Assembly (NCBI GenBank): GCA_020073145.1 | Contig: JAIQFS010000003.1 | Span: forward strand, 124,001 to 188,000 | Origin: Terriglobia bacterium | Lineage (GTDB): Bacteria > Acidobacteriota > Terriglobia > Bryobacterales > Bryobacteraceae | Length of the DNA: 64,000 nucleotides | Direction: 5' to 3' | Shown here: positions 1 through 9,349 of the stretch, piece by piece | Layout of the letters: the number at the start of each line of letters is the position of its first letter | How positions within the stretch are numbered: position 1 is the stretch's first letter | Notes under the pieces: generated by a model | The model's database searches: none | The model's input: only the letters and a program-made list of their open reading frames with translations | Told to the model about the DNA's origin: nothing | Position numbers and translations under genes: made by a program

Positions 1-977
1 TTGTTGGCCAAGTTGGGGTTGGCCCCGTGATCGAGCAGGTACGCGCCCACCTTGTAGTGCCGGTTCTGGGTCGCGGTCAGCAGCGGACTCCACCCGTAAT
101 TCGTCACCTGGTTGACGTTGGCGCCCGCTTCCACCAGCATCCGCACGCATTCCAGGCAGCCCTCGCGCGCGGCGTACACCATCGGCGTCAAGCCGCCGCC
201 GTCTTTGATCTGCGGCCCCCGGAAGAACGCCGCGAAGTCATCCACATCCGCCGCTGCTCCCGCGGCTCCGCCTGCGGCGCCCCCGCGTCCGCCTCGCCCG
301 CCCGCGCCCCGGCGGGCCCGTCCTGCTCCAAAATTCAGCGCGCCGCTTTGCTCCGAGTTCAACCGCTGCTGCACGCTCGGCGCGATGTTCAGCCGCGAAT
401 TCCGCGTGTCCGCGCCCGTGCTCGCGCTGATATCCGCCCCCGCGGCAATCAGCAGTTTGACGGCGTCGGCGTGATCCTGCTCCGCGGCCCACATCAAAGC
501 CGTGGTCCCGCGCAGAGTCTCTTTCGCATTGACATCGGCTTTATGATCCAGCAGCGCCTTGATGGCCGCGACATTGCCGTTGCGCGATGCCATCATCAGG
601 GCCGTCTCGCCGTTCGGTTGGTGTTCGTTCGGATCCGCGCCGGCTTTCAGCAGTTTCTCGATCATCGCCGCGCTGCCATTTTCGGATGCCAGCGAGAGCG
701 GGGTGGCGCCGTCATGGTTGGCCGCCTTCACGTTGGCCCCCGCGGCAATCAGCGTGTCCGCCAATTCCAGGTTGTCCCGATACGCCGCCCATTCGATCGC
801 CGTGGCCCCGTCCGGCTGCGCCGCGTTCACGTCCGCCTTCTGCCGGAGCAGCGAACGCACCGCCGTCGTATCCCCGTTCATGGCCGCGTCAGCCACTGGG
901 CTTCCGCCGGCGCCATAGGCGCTCAGCGATAACGCCAATCCTGCCGCACCGGCTACGACTGCATCTCTCAAGCGCAT
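1..977 (-). CDS. Secreted ankyrin-repeat protein (3' end beyond window)
   Basis: The frame is open from an ATG at 977 to base 1, so at least 325 residues are encoded and the C-terminus is missing. The N-terminus is a short signal-like stretch (MRLRDAVVAGAAGLALSLS). Then come ankyrin units with the usual ATAIEWAA / GATPLSLA / GETALMMA / GTTALMWAAE cores and ADVN-type turns at about residues 30-185. A Gly/Ala/Arg-rich linker at about 213-240 is followed by two or more further units. Ankyrin repeats bind proteins; no catalytic motif is visible. The gene lies 74 bp behind the DUF1552 gene on the same strand and is probably the third gene of the cytochrome operon. The partner is unknown. Confidence 0.85.
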   Translation of the reverse strand, partial: MRLRDAVVAGAAGLALSLSAYGAGGSPVADAAMNGDTTAVRSLLRQKADVNAAQPDGATAIEWAAYRDNLELADTLIAAGANVKAANHDGATPLSLASENGSAAMIEKLLKAGADPNEHQPNGETALMMASRNGNVAAIKALLDHKADVNAKETLRGTTALMWAAEQDHADAVKLLIAAGADISASTGADTRNSRLNIAPSVQQRLNSEQSGALNFGAGRARRGAGGRGGRGGAAGGAAGAAADVDDFAAFFRGPQIKDGGGLTPMVYAAREGCLECVRMLVEAGANVNQVTNYGWSPLLTATQNRHYKVGAYLLDHGANPNLAN

Positions 978-1051
978 CGTTCGCTCACTCCTTCTCGGCC
1001 GCCTCCCGCTTCCGGCGCAGCCCCTCGCGTCCGTTCTTCGATTCCTGCCGC

Positions 1052-2413
1052 TTACACCAGACCCGTCAGGTATCCCGTGCTGTCGCCCAGGCTCTCCTGG
1101 TGGATTCCGTACAAATTGATGATGCTCAACAGCAGGTTGCCGGTCGTAATCGTCTTGGTCGGAAACGCCAGGTGCCGTCCGCCCTTCAGTTGCCCCGACG
1201 CCCCGCCTACCAGAATGTGCGGCACGTCGTAATGCAAATGCTGGTTGGAATCGCCCATGTTGGTTCCATACAGCACCAGCGAGTGGTCCAACAGCGTGCC
1301 GTCCCCATCCGGTGTCTTCTGCAATTTATCGATGTAGTACGCCAGACACTTCACGTGATACTGGTTCAGCTTCGAGTACTGCGCGATGCGCTCCGGGTTT
1401 TCCGCGTGGTGCGACCCGCCGTGAAAGCTCAGGCTCGGAACATCGCTCGCCGGATACGCCCGGCCCGTCAGATCGCGTGCGAACAGCAGTGAAGAAACGC
1501 GCGTGATGTCGGCCTTGAACGCCAGCACCTGCAGGTCGAATTGCAGTTTGAGGTGTTCGTCGAACAACTCCGGAATACCGGTCGGAACCACCACCCCTTC
1601 CATCGAAACATTGCCCGTGGCCTTCTTGGCGATATCCAGCCGGCGCTCCAGTTCGCGGATGTCCTCGGTGTACTCGTCCAGCTTCGCCCGGTCGTCCGCC
1701 GGCAGGTCCTTCTTGAACCGCGCCAGGCTCTGCGTGACCGAATCGAGGATGCTCCGGTCCTGTTCGCGGCGCGCCGCGCGCTCTTCCGGCGTGCGCGCTT
1801 GTACATCCCCGAACAGGCGTTCGAACACAACCTGCGGGTTCAGTTCCATGGGCAGAGGCTGCTCAGGAGTGGCCCACGAGATCGAATTGGTGTAGGCGCA
1901 ACTGTAGCCCTCGCCGCAGTTGCTGGAATTGGCGCCCGGATCCTCGATCGCCAGTTGCAGCGAGGGCAGCAGCGTCTCCTGCCCGATCTTCTGCGCGATC
2001 AATTGATCGATGGTGGTGCCGTCCTGAATGTCCGCGCCCGTCGTCTTCTTCGGCTTGTCGGCACACATGAACGCCGCCGCCACCCAGTGGTCCGCCCCGG
2101 TCACGCCCGGAGGCGGCTCAGCCGACTTCGACCACATCCCGCTCAGAATCACCGTATGGTCCTTGTACGGCTCCAGCGGTTTCATGATGAACGGAAAGTT
2201 CCCCTCCTCCAGCACTGGTTTTTCCGGGATCCAATAGCCCGGCGCCATCCCGTGCGGAACAAAGATCCCCGTGAAGCGCGTCTTCGGAACCGCCGCCGTC
2301 TTTCGCAGGGGTGTTTGTGCCGGCACCATCGAATCCAGTAACGGCAACGCCAGGGCGACCCCGGCGCCGCGCAAGACGGTTCGGCGTGAGATGTGCTTCT
2401 TAGTAATAAACAT
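1052..2413 (-). CDS. DUF1552 family protein with Tat signal
   Basis: The 453-residue protein begins with a twin-arginine signal (SRRTVLRGAGVALALPLLD, about residues 9-28), so it is probably exported folded through the Tat system. The body matches the DUF1552 family: an early IFVPHGMAPGYWIP block, GADHWVAAAF, and a C-terminal LVLYGTNMGDSNQHLHYDVP segment. DUF1552 proteins are almost always encoded next to DUF1592-type cytochromes in Acidobacteria and Planctomycetes, and here the gene lies 50 bp downstream of one. The biochemical role is not established. The C-terminal His/Asp-rich block could bind metal, which is inference. Confidence 0.9.
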   Translation of the reverse strand: MFITKKHISRRTVLRGAGVALALPLLDSMVPAQTPLRKTAAVPKTRFTGIFVPHGMAPGYWIPEKPVLEEGNFPFIMKPLEPYKDHTVILSGMWSKSAEPPPGVTGADHWVAAAFMCADKPKKTTGADIQDGTTIDQLIAQKIGQETLLPSLQLAIEDPGANSSNCGEGYSCAYTNSISWATPEQPLPMELNPQVVFERLFGDVQARTPEERAARREQDRSILDSVTQSLARFKKDLPADDRAKLDEYTEDIRELERRLDIAKKATGNVSMEGVVVPTGIPELFDEHLKLQFDLQVLAFKADITRVSSLLFARDLTGRAYPASDVPSLSFHGGSHHAENPERIAQYSKLNQYHVKCLAYYIDKLQKTPDGDGTLLDHSLVLYGTNMGDSNQHLHYDVPHILVGGASGQLKGGRHLAFPTKTITTGNLLLSIINLYGIHQESLGDSTGYLTGLV

Positions 2414-2463
2414 GAGTCCCTCCCAGGGGTTCTGGTACTGATTCCGGTTTGCCGCGTCCGGCT

Positions 2464-4887
2464 CTAACGGGAGGCACGCAGCGTATGTTGTTGAGCATTC
2501 CCACTGACTTCAATCTTCTGATTCATCTGAAAGGGTTCGCTCTTCACCACGCCCAGCACCAGCGAGGAAAACCGGTAGTTGTTCTTCGCGGCGTCGCGCA
2601 CGATCGAGCGGATCAGGGGCATGTCGTAGTATTCCGTGCCGCGGCCGAGGGCGTAGATCATCAGCTTCTCCGTCACCAGCCGGACAAATTGAGGCGAATA
2701 GCGGAGCAGCGCGGTGCGCAGCCCCACTACCCCGTTCATCTTGGTGCCGTCCACCAGTTGGCCGCTGGCATCGATGGGGTTTCCTCGATCCACCGTGCGC
2801 CAGTGCCCGACGGCGTCGAAGTTCTCCAGCGAAAACCCAATCGGGTCCATGATCTTGTGGCAGCTCGCGCAGGGCTCAACGCTGCGGTGCATCTCCATCT
2901 GCTGGCGCATGCTCGGCTGCGCCGCACCGTGAACGTCGCTCGCGGTCTCCTTCAACTGCGGAACGATTGGCGGCGGATTGGGTGGGCTCACCCCGAGAAA
3001 CATCTGCATGATGGTCTTGCCGCGCACCGTGGGGGAGGTGCGGTTCACATAAGCCGTCACGGTCTCCACACTGGCTTTCCCCAAAAGGCCGCGGCGCATG
3101 TCGAAAGCCGGCGGCAGTTCCACCCGCCGGAAGTTGCTGCCGTAAATGTTCGGGATCCCATAGTGCTGCGCCAGACGCCCGTTGAGAAACGTGTAGTTGC
3201 CGTCCAGCAGATCCAGTACGCTCCGGTCCTCGTGCACAATGCTCTCGACAAACATCTCGGTCTCTTTGCGCATCGCCTGCCGCAGATTGTCGTCGAAATC
3301 CGGAAACTCCGAAGTCGTCGGTTCTTGCGTCTGTAAGCCGCGCAATTGCAGCCACTGCCCGGCAAAATTACTCACCAGTTGATTCGAGCGCGCGTCCGAC
3401 AGCATCCGCCGGACCTGTTGATCCAGCACCGCCGGTTCATGCAGCTTATTCTGGCTCGCCAGTGTCAGCAACTGGTCGTCCGGAATGCTGCTCCACAGGA
3501 AGAACGACAATCGCGAAGCCAGTTCTAGATCCGAGATCCGATACGGCTGCCCCGCCTTGGCGTTCGCCGGCTCCGTCTCCCGCCGGAAGATGAACTCCGG
3601 GTCCACCAGAATCCGCCGCAACGCCATCTCCACGCCGCTGTCGAAGTTTCCGTTGTTCCGGCCCTGCTGATAGAAGCCCATCAGCATCCCGGTGTCCTGG
3701 TTGGTCACCGGCCGCCGGAATGCCCGCCGCGCCAGCGTGTCGACAATCTGCTTCGCGCAGGCCGTTTCCTCCGCCGCGCCGGCTGGGTGGCACACATAAA
3801 TCCGCTTCCGGCTCTGCGAATCGCTCGCGCCCTTCGCGTTGGTCGGCCCGTCAATCGAGATCTTGCCCACATGCGGGAAAAACTTGAATCCCGGAAGTCC
3901 GCCCGTCTCGATCGTGCTGCGCAGGAAGTGCTGGTCCAGGTCGTTCCCCGGTGCGTAGTTGGTTGCCAGGAAGGTGACCACCACCTTGTGCGCTCCGGCC
4001 TTGGCCGGGAACTTGAAGTTGAACGTGCCGTCCTCGCGCGTCCGCTCCTTGTCCCAGTCGAACAACTTCAACCGCTGGCCGTCCATCAGGAATTCCAGCT
4101 TCTCGCCCGTAATCTCGCCGAACGGGCTGGTGTCGCCCATGTTCCCCTTGCTGATGGGTGTGATCTTAATGGCGTAGTCGCCATCCGCCGGGAAGTCGTA
4201 GGTCGCCAGTAGGCCGCCCCGGGTTCCGAACGGCATCCCTTCAATGTGATAGTCCTGCGACGTGTCCCCCGCTACCCGGAACACCTGCTGCACTGGAGAC
4301 GTGATGTCGCCGATCGCCAAACGGCTGATCTTTCCCGCCGCCGACGTGTACCCCTCCAACAGCGCCGGGGACAGCGACAACCCCGCCGCCACGTTGTCAA
4401 AACCGCGCGTGGAATCGTCCGGCGGCATGTACTTGCTGGCATCGATATTCAGCGCCAGCAGGTCGTGAATCGCGTTGGTGTATTCCGCCCGGTTGAGGCG
4501 ATGCAGACCCGGCGGCGGCAGGTTCGTCACCGCGTGGCGGTCCAGCTCGTTTTCCAGCCACTCGATCATGCCTTCGAAGGCAGCCCGGTCCGGCCGTGCC
4601 TCTCCCGCCGGCGGCATCATGCCCGCCCGCAATTTCCGCACTACCTTCTCCCAGTTTTCCGCATCTTTTTCCACATGCGCCGGGTCCAGCTTGTCCAGGT
4701 GCATCCCGCCGGAAGCCGCAGGCCCTGCGTGGCAATCAACGCAGTACTGGTCGAAAAGCTGGCTCTCCGCAGCCGCGGAAGCCACCGGCGTGACAGCCGT
4801 TTTTTGCGGTGTGGCAGTCTGCGCGGAAGCCGCCCAACCCACGAGCAGTATCCCCACGAATCCAATAACTGGTAATGTTTTCTTCAT
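2464..4887 (-). CDS. Planctomycete-type cytochrome c, DUF1587/1595/1592/1588/1585 protein
   Basis: The 807-residue protein has a signal peptide (about residues 1-22) and a haem-c motif CVDCH at 49-53. The family domain series follows: DUF1587 around LHRLNRAEYTNAIHDLL, DUF1595 around LARRAFRRPV, DUF1592 around DPEFIFRRE and LASRLSFFLWSS, DUF1588 around RGLLGKASVETVTAYVNRTS, and DUF1585 around YALGRGTEYYD. A second CXXCH (CASCH) lies near residue 672. Two haem motifs suggest a periplasmic electron-transfer or oxidative role; the substrate is unknown for the family. It leads a probable operon with the DUF1552 and ankyrin genes. The 280 bp upstream hold no gene. A TATAAT overlaps the start codon and so cannot serve that start as a conventional -10 box. 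Confidence 0.92.
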   Translation of the reverse strand: MKKTLPVIGFVGILLVGWAASAQTATPQKTAVTPVASAAAESQLFDQYCVDCHAGPAASGGMHLDKLDPAHVEKDAENWEKVVRKLRAGMMPPAGEARPDRAAFEGMIEWLENELDRHAVTNLPPPGLHRLNRAEYTNAIHDLLALNIDASKYMPPDDSTRGFDNVAAGLSLSPALLEGYTSAAGKISRLAIGDITSPVQQVFRVAGDTSQDYHIEGMPFGTRGGLLATYDFPADGDYAIKITPISKGNMGDTSPFGEITGEKLEFLMDGQRLKLFDWDKERTREDGTFNFKFPAKAGAHKVVVTFLATNYAPGNDLDQHFLRSTIETGGLPGFKFFPHVGKISIDGPTNAKGASDSQSRKRIYVCHPAGAAEETACAKQIVDTLARRAFRRPVTNQDTGMLMGFYQQGRNNGNFDSGVEMALRRILVDPEFIFRRETEPANAKAGQPYRISDLELASRLSFFLWSSIPDDQLLTLASQNKLHEPAVLDQQVRRMLSDARSNQLVSNFAGQWLQLRGLQTQEPTTSEFPDFDDNLRQAMRKETEMFVESIVHEDRSVLDLLDGNYTFLNGRLAQHYGIPNIYGSNFRRVELPPAFDMRRGLLGKASVETVTAYVNRTSPTVRGKTIMQMFLGVSPPNPPPIVPQLKETASDVHGAAQPSMRQQMEMHRSVEPCASCHKIMDPIGFSLENFDAVGHWRTVDRGNPIDASGQLVDGTKMNGVVGLRTALLRYSPQFVRLVTEKLMIYALGRGTEYYDMPLIRSIVRDAAKNNYRFSSLVLGVVKSEPFQMNQKIEVSGNAQQHTLRASR

Positions 4888-5167
4888 TATAGAGTATTCC
4901 GCGTCACAGACTTCACCGTCTCGAGCGCCGGGCCATTCGGGTACTGGCAGTCTAATTAAAGACGTTCACAGGCCTGGCGAAGGTAACCGCTTGGACCGCA
5001 CTGGAGCCGTTAAATCGACACCCCAAGTGCAGATCAACACCTGCGGAACCCGCGGCTGGATGCCGGTACATTGCGTTATCTCCAGGCTAATATACTCGGG
5101 GGCCGAAATGCTACCTGCAGACTCTGTAGTTACCGGCCCCGCCCGATAGCCATTTTGAGGGGGGGCG

Positions 5168-5878
5168 TTATCCTCCGTACTCCAAACCCGGGTACAGGGC
5201 CTTCAGGGAAAGGGCGAACAAAGGGGAAAAGATCGTGCCAAACACCTGCCACGCCACCAGCAGTCCAATGTAGCTGACGCCTCGGATCGAGTGTTCGAGG
5301 TCCAGCAGCCGCCCGGCCCGTTCCTCCGAGACGAGTAACCCCAATACCCCGAAACCATCCAGCGGCGGCACCGGAAGCAGGTTGAACGTCCCCAGCAGCA
5401 GGTTGAGCGAAAACAGCAGGCTCAGGAAGGTCGCCGCCCCGCTCGCCAGCCCCGGCTTCACTGCGTCCACTACCTGCATAAAGCTGGTGGCGTCGGGGTA
5501 CTGAAAGGCGCCGGTCCAGATCCCCACATGGATCAGAATTCCAGCCAGAATCGCCAGCGCGAAGTTCGCCGCCGGCCCCCCCAGCGACATCCAGGCCGCC
5601 CGCCGCGGGTGCTGCCGGGCCCACACCGGGTCGTAGGGCGCGCTCGCCCAGCCCATCATCCATCCCCCCAACGCGTACGAGAGCAGCGGAAAGATCACCA
5701 TCCCAAACGGCTCCCGCCGGATGTGCGGAGTGGGATCGAGCGACACTTGGCCGCCATGAAATGCCGTCAGGTCGCCGCCCAGCTTCGCCGCCAGCGCGTG
5801 CGCCGCCTCATGACACGTGGTCGATAGCAGAAAAACCACGTACCAGACCACTCCCGCAATCACGAAATCCGTGTTCAT
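5168..5878 (-). CDS. Site-2-protease-like M50 family membrane protein
   Basis: The 236-residue polytopic protein carries the zinc metalloprotease signature HEAAH at 23-27 in its first membrane segment and a second family motif, LPVPPLDG, at about 168-175, whose Asp is the usual third metal ligand. Several hydrophobic segments lie between (FGMVIFPLLSYALGG, FALAILAGILIHVG, FLSLLFSLNLLLG). This is the compact rhomboid-sized M50 type without a PDZ domain. I chose the ATG at 5878; an upstream in-frame start would add 17 Gly/Pro-rich residues before the hydrophobic segment. The substrate is unknown. The gene stands alone, upstream of and co-oriented with the cytochrome operon but 280 bp away. Confidence 0.85.
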   Translation of the reverse strand: MNTDFVIAGVVWYVVFLLSTTCHEAAHALAAKLGGDLTAFHGGQVSLDPTPHIRREPFGMVIFPLLSYALGGWMMGWASAPYDPVWARQHPRRAAWMSLGGPAANFALAILAGILIHVGIWTGAFQYPDATSFMQVVDAVKPGLASGAATFLSLLFSLNLLLGTFNLLPVPPLDGFGVLGLLVSEERAGRLLDLEHSIRGVSYIGLLVAWQVFGTIFSPLFALSLKALYPGLEYGG

Positions 5879-6051
5879 GCCGCCCCAAGTATACCCTCCG
5901 GGCCCGCCCATCGAAACGCGGGGAGCCAAACCTAAGGCCGCGGCCTGATCACGCAGGGCCGACAGATCGTGTGTTCCTCAAAGCGGACATGTTGACGAGT
6001 TAACGACACGGGCCTGCTGGACACGAGCTTGGTAGACTGAATGGAATACCT

Positions 6052-8628
6052 ATGCCGCTTTCCGCCGGCGACAAACTGGGCCCCTACGAAATTGTGGCAC
6101 CTCTCGGCAAGGGCGGCATGGGCGAGGTCTATCGGGCTCGCGATTCGCGCCTCGGCCGCGATGTCGCCATCAAGGTCTCGGTCGAGCGCTTCACCGAGCG
6201 CTTCGAGCGCGAGGCCCGCGCCATCGCCGCCCTCAACCACCCCAACATTTGCACGCTCTTCGATGTCGGCCCCGACCATCTGGTCATGGAACTGGTCGAA
6301 GGACCGACTCTGGCCGAGCGCATCAAGGAAGGGCCCATTCCCGTGGACGAAGCCCTCCGCCTTGCGCACCAGATCGCCGAAGCCCTCGAAGCCGCCCACG
6401 AAAAAGGCATCGTCCATCGCGACCTGAAGCCCGCCAACATCAAGATCAAGCCCGACGGCCTGGTCAAAGTGCTGGATTTCGGGTTGGCCAAAGCCATGGA
6501 GGCGCGCGACTCCGGGGCCCCCGACCTCACCGCCTCCCCCACCCTCACCCTGGAAGCCACCCGCGCCGGCATGATCCTCGGCACCGCCGGCTACATGAGT
6601 CCCGAGCAGGCTCGCGGCAAGCCCGTCGACCGGCGCGCCGATATCTGGGCCTTCGGCGTGGTCCTCTATGAGATGCTCGCCGGCAAAGCCACTTTCGAAG
6701 GAGAGACCGTTTCCGACACGCTGGCCGCCGTCCTCCGCGCCGACATCGATTGGTCGCAGCTTCCTGCCAAAACGCCGCCCCGCCTCCGCCGCCTCTTGAA
6801 CCGCTGTCTCGAGCGCGATCCCAAGCGCCGCCTCCGCGACATCGGCGATGCCTGGATCGAAATGGACGCCCCCGACGAGCAGGCTGCCGACGCCCCTGTT
6901 TCCACGTCCCGCCCCGCTCGCTGGTTGCCCTGGATCGCCGCCGCTGGCATCGCTGCCGCCGGCGTGGGCTGGGGCCTGTTTCACACGCCGCCCGCGCCGC
7001 CTCGCCAGGTCCTTCGCTGGTCCTACACCGAACCTACTTACTTCGGCTTGGTGGCGCTGTCCCGCGATGGATCCCGACTCGTCTACACCGAGCTCACCGG
7101 CGCCACCACGCGCCTGGTGTTGCGAATGACCGATGACTCGGAGCCCAAACCCATCGCCGGCACCGAAGACGCCATCTATCCCTTTCTCTCGCCCGACGGC
7201 CAGTGGTGCGCCTTCTTCACCCAGGATGGCAGGCTCAAGAAAGTCCCCGTCACCGGAGGCTCCCCTCTCGTCCTGGTCGATTCCTCCGCCAATGGCCCCG
7301 GCGATTGGGGAGAAGACGGCACCATTGTCTACACGCGGCGGCAAGGCCTCGCCCGGGTCCCGGCTGCCGGCGGTATGCCTCAGTCTCTCACTACCGTGAA
7401 CCCTGCCAAAGGCGAGACCAGCCATCGCGCCCCTCGATTCCTGCCCGGAGGCCGGAGTCTTCTCTATACCATCTCCTCTGGCGCCTCCAATCAAATCGTC
7501 GCCCGTGATCTAAAGTCCGGCGTCGATCGCGTCGTCGTCACCAATGGCATCGACGGAGATTACGTTCCCACCGGGCACCTCGTCTACTTGCGCGGCAACA
7601 CCCTCTTCGGCGTGCCCTTCGATCCCCGCCGTCTCGCCGTCACCGGCCCGGAGTCCGTTGTGGTTCAGGGAATCTCCACGGCCTTCAACGCCGGCGGCGA
7701 TTATACGTTCTCCAATTCCGGTCTGCTGGCTTACATGAGCGGTACGGGCCAGTCCGGCACCACCATCCTCGCCTGGGCCGACCGCAAGGGTTCCGTCGAA
7801 CCGATCTCCGAACCCAAAGGCTGGGGCACCGGCCACCTCTCCCCAGACGGCCTGCGCGTCGCCAATTCCATCGGCGTGAACGGCCCTAGCGATATCTGGG
7901 TCTTTGACACCGTCCGCCGCACCGCAAACCGCCTGACCTCCGACGGAACTGGCCACGACCCCATCTGGTCTCCCGACGGCCGCCGCCTCGCCTTCAGCGG
8001 CACCCTCGGAGGAAAGATCGGAATCTATACCATGCCGGCCGACGGGAGCGGCAAACCGGAACTGCTGCTCGCGACCGACTCGCCCGCCACCCCCACCTCT
8101 TGGTCTCCCGACGGAAAAAGCCTGGTCTTCGTCCACGCCGGCCCGGATCATAAATCCCATCTCTGGAGGGTGGCTCTGCCGGACGGCAAACCTGTCTTGC
8201 TCCATGACACTCCGTTCGCGGAATCCGATGGCCAGATCTCTCCCGACGGCCGCTGGTTGGCGTACGTCTCCAACGAATCGGGACCCAATGAGGTCTATGC
8301 CCAGCCCTTTCCTGGACCCGGCGGGAAGATCCGCGTTTCCACCCAGGGCGGCGACCGGCCCCGCTGGGCGCGCTCCGGGCGCGAGCTGTACTATTGGGGC
8401 GGGATGAACCTGGGCATGATGCAGATTAGTGTGGAGACCGCACCCGCATTTCACCTGGGCTTGCCCGAGGAACTCTTCAAATCGGTCGTCGGCACCACGT
8501 TCGGTGTGGCTCCCGATGGCAAGCGCTTCCTCGTCGAAACTATCCCGGGCATCCAGGGCGGTCAGCACATGGAAGTCGTGGTCAACTGGTTCGACGAACT
8601 GCGGCAACGTGCCCCCGTTTCCAAATGA
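6052..8628 (+). CDS. Receptor-like Ser/Thr protein kinase with PD40 beta-propeller
   Basis: The 858-residue protein has an N-terminal Hanks-type kinase: Gly-rich loop GKGGMGEVY (19-27), ATP-binding Lys41, catalytic loop HRDLKPAN with Asp124, and DFG at 142-144. SPEQARGK and ADIWAFGVVLYEM follow. A single membrane segment (WLPWIAAAGIAAAGVGWGLF, about 290-310) leads to an extracytoplasmic region of about 540 residues with repeated SPDG.W blocks (LSPDGQWCAFF, WSPDGRRLAFSG, WSPDGKSLVFVH, ISPDGRWLAYVS), the WD40-like PD40 propeller. It is likely a sensor kinase with an outer ligand-binding propeller. Its TGA overlaps the ATG of the anti-sigma kinase gene (ATGA), so the two should be translationally coupled. 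Confidence 0.95.
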   Translation: MPLSAGDKLGPYEIVAPLGKGGMGEVYRARDSRLGRDVAIKVSVERFTERFEREARAIAALNHPNICTLFDVGPDHLVMELVEGPTLAERIKEGPIPVDEALRLAHQIAEALEAAHEKGIVHRDLKPANIKIKPDGLVKVLDFGLAKAMEARDSGAPDLTASPTLTLEATRAGMILGTAGYMSPEQARGKPVDRRADIWAFGVVLYEMLAGKATFEGETVSDTLAAVLRADIDWSQLPAKTPPRLRRLLNRCLERDPKRRLRDIGDAWIEMDAPDEQAADAPVSTSRPARWLPWIAAAGIAAAGVGWGLFHTPPAPPRQVLRWSYTEPTYFGLVALSRDGSRLVYTELTGATTRLVLRMTDDSEPKPIAGTEDAIYPFLSPDGQWCAFFTQDGRLKKVPVTGGSPLVLVDSSANGPGDWGEDGTIVYTRRQGLARVPAAGGMPQSLTTVNPAKGETSHRAPRFLPGGRSLLYTISSGASNQIVARDLKSGVDRVVVTNGIDGDYVPTGHLVYLRGNTLFGVPFDPRRLAVTGPESVVVQGISTAFNAGGDYTFSNSGLLAYMSGTGQSGTTILAWADRKGSVEPISEPKGWGTGHLSPDGLRVANSIGVNGPSDIWVFDTVRRTANRLTSDGTGHDPIWSPDGRRLAFSGTLGGKIGIYTMPADGSGKPELLLATDSPATPTSWSPDGKSLVFVHAGPDHKSHLWRVALPDGKPVLLHDTPFAESDGQISPDGRWLAYVSNESGPNEVYAQPFPGPGGKIRVSTQGGDRPRWARSGRELYYWGGMNLGMMQISVETAPAFHLGLPEELFKSVVGTTFGVAPDGKRFLVETIPGIQGGQHMEVVVNWFDELRQRAPVSK

Positions 8629-9035
8629 GCGAGATCGACCTCACTTTCGACGGCGACCTGCAAGAGGTTGAACGCCTGGCCACCGAGGTCGAGTGGTATT
8701 GCCAGGAGAACGGGCTCGATAGCGAGGTCGAGTTCGATCTGAACCTGGCTCTGGAAGAGTTGTTCGTCAATGCCCTGCGGCACGGGGGGTGCCAAGGCAT
8801 CAAAGACGCCGTGCGCGTCCGCCTCGTGCGCCAGAAGGATGGCGTCCGCGCGGAGTTCTCCGACTGCGGGCCGGAGTTTGATCCCGCGACCGCGCCCCAG
8901 CCCGACCTGGAAGGGCCGCTGGCGGGCCGGCCGATCGGCGGCCTGGGCCTGCATCTGGTGCGCCACACCATGAGCGGCCTCGAGTACCGCCGCGCCGACG
9001 GACGGAATTACGTGACCATGTGGAGGCCGATTTGA
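8625..9035 (+). CDS. RsbW/SpoIIAB-like anti-sigma regulatory kinase (HATPase_c_2)
   Basis: The 136-residue GHKL ATPase has the N box LALEELFVNALRHGG (Glu and Asn for Mg-ATP), the G1 box DCGPEFDP and the G2 box GRPIGGLGLHLVRH. Length and layout fit the serine-kinase anti-sigma family that phosphorylates a STAS antagonist and sequesters a sigma factor or another target. It starts inside the stop codon of the Ser/Thr kinase and its end overlaps the STAS gene, so the partner-switching pair is encoded together. No sigma factor gene is nearby, so the target is unknown. Confidence 0.92.
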   Translation: MSEIDLTFDGDLQEVERLATEVEWYCQENGLDSEVEFDLNLALEELFVNALRHGGCQGIKDAVRVRLVRQKDGVRAEFSDCGPEFDPATAPQPDLEGPLAGRPIGGLGLHLVRHTMSGLEYRRADGRNYVTMWRPI

Positions 9036-9349
9036 TCCAGTTAACACACGAAATGCGCTCGGGTTGGTGCGTCGTGGTGGCGCGCGGGCGCGCTGACTCC
9101 GCCGCTGCCGATGAGCTCGAAGCCGCGCTGCGCTCCGCCGTCGAGCAGAGTCCCAAAGTCGCCGCCGATTTGGGGGCTGTCGATTACATCTCCAGCGCCG
9201 GCCTCCGCGCCATCCTGCAAGGAGCCCGCGCTGCCCAGGAATGCCGCGGCGAGTTCGTCGTGTGCCGCTTGACGGCGGGCGTCAAACGGGTTTTCGAGAT
9301 GAGCGGCATGCGCCACATTCTGCGAATCGAGGAGGAACTGCCATGCTGA
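9020..9349 (+). CDS. STAS-domain anti-sigma factor antagonist
   Basis: The 109-residue single STAS domain ends its core with DLGAVDYISSAGLRAILQ (about 50-67). The Ser-Ser pair at 58-59 is where SpoIIAA/RsbV proteins are phosphorylated by the cognate RsbW kinase. The GTG at 9020 gives a 16-bp overlap with the RsbW-like gene; a TTG at 9032 is an alternative start. Its 3' end overlaps the GPP34 gene by 7 bp. It is the expected switch partner of the preceding kinase. Confidence 0.9.
   Translation: MEADLIQLTHEMRSGWCVVVARGRADSAAADELEAALRSAVEQSPKVAADLGAVDYISSAGLRAILQGARAAQECRGEFVVCRLTAGVKRVFEMSGMRHILRIEEELPC

Noticed and set aside
4880-4890. TATAAT box over the start codon of the cytochrome gene
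   Set aside because: A -10 box cannot overlap the start it serves, and I see no -35 partner or a good in-frame later start.
5932-7494. 520-codon minus-strand frame opposite the Ser/Thr kinase
   Set aside because: Low-complexity Gly-rich shadow of the kinase gene; no start signal or domain.
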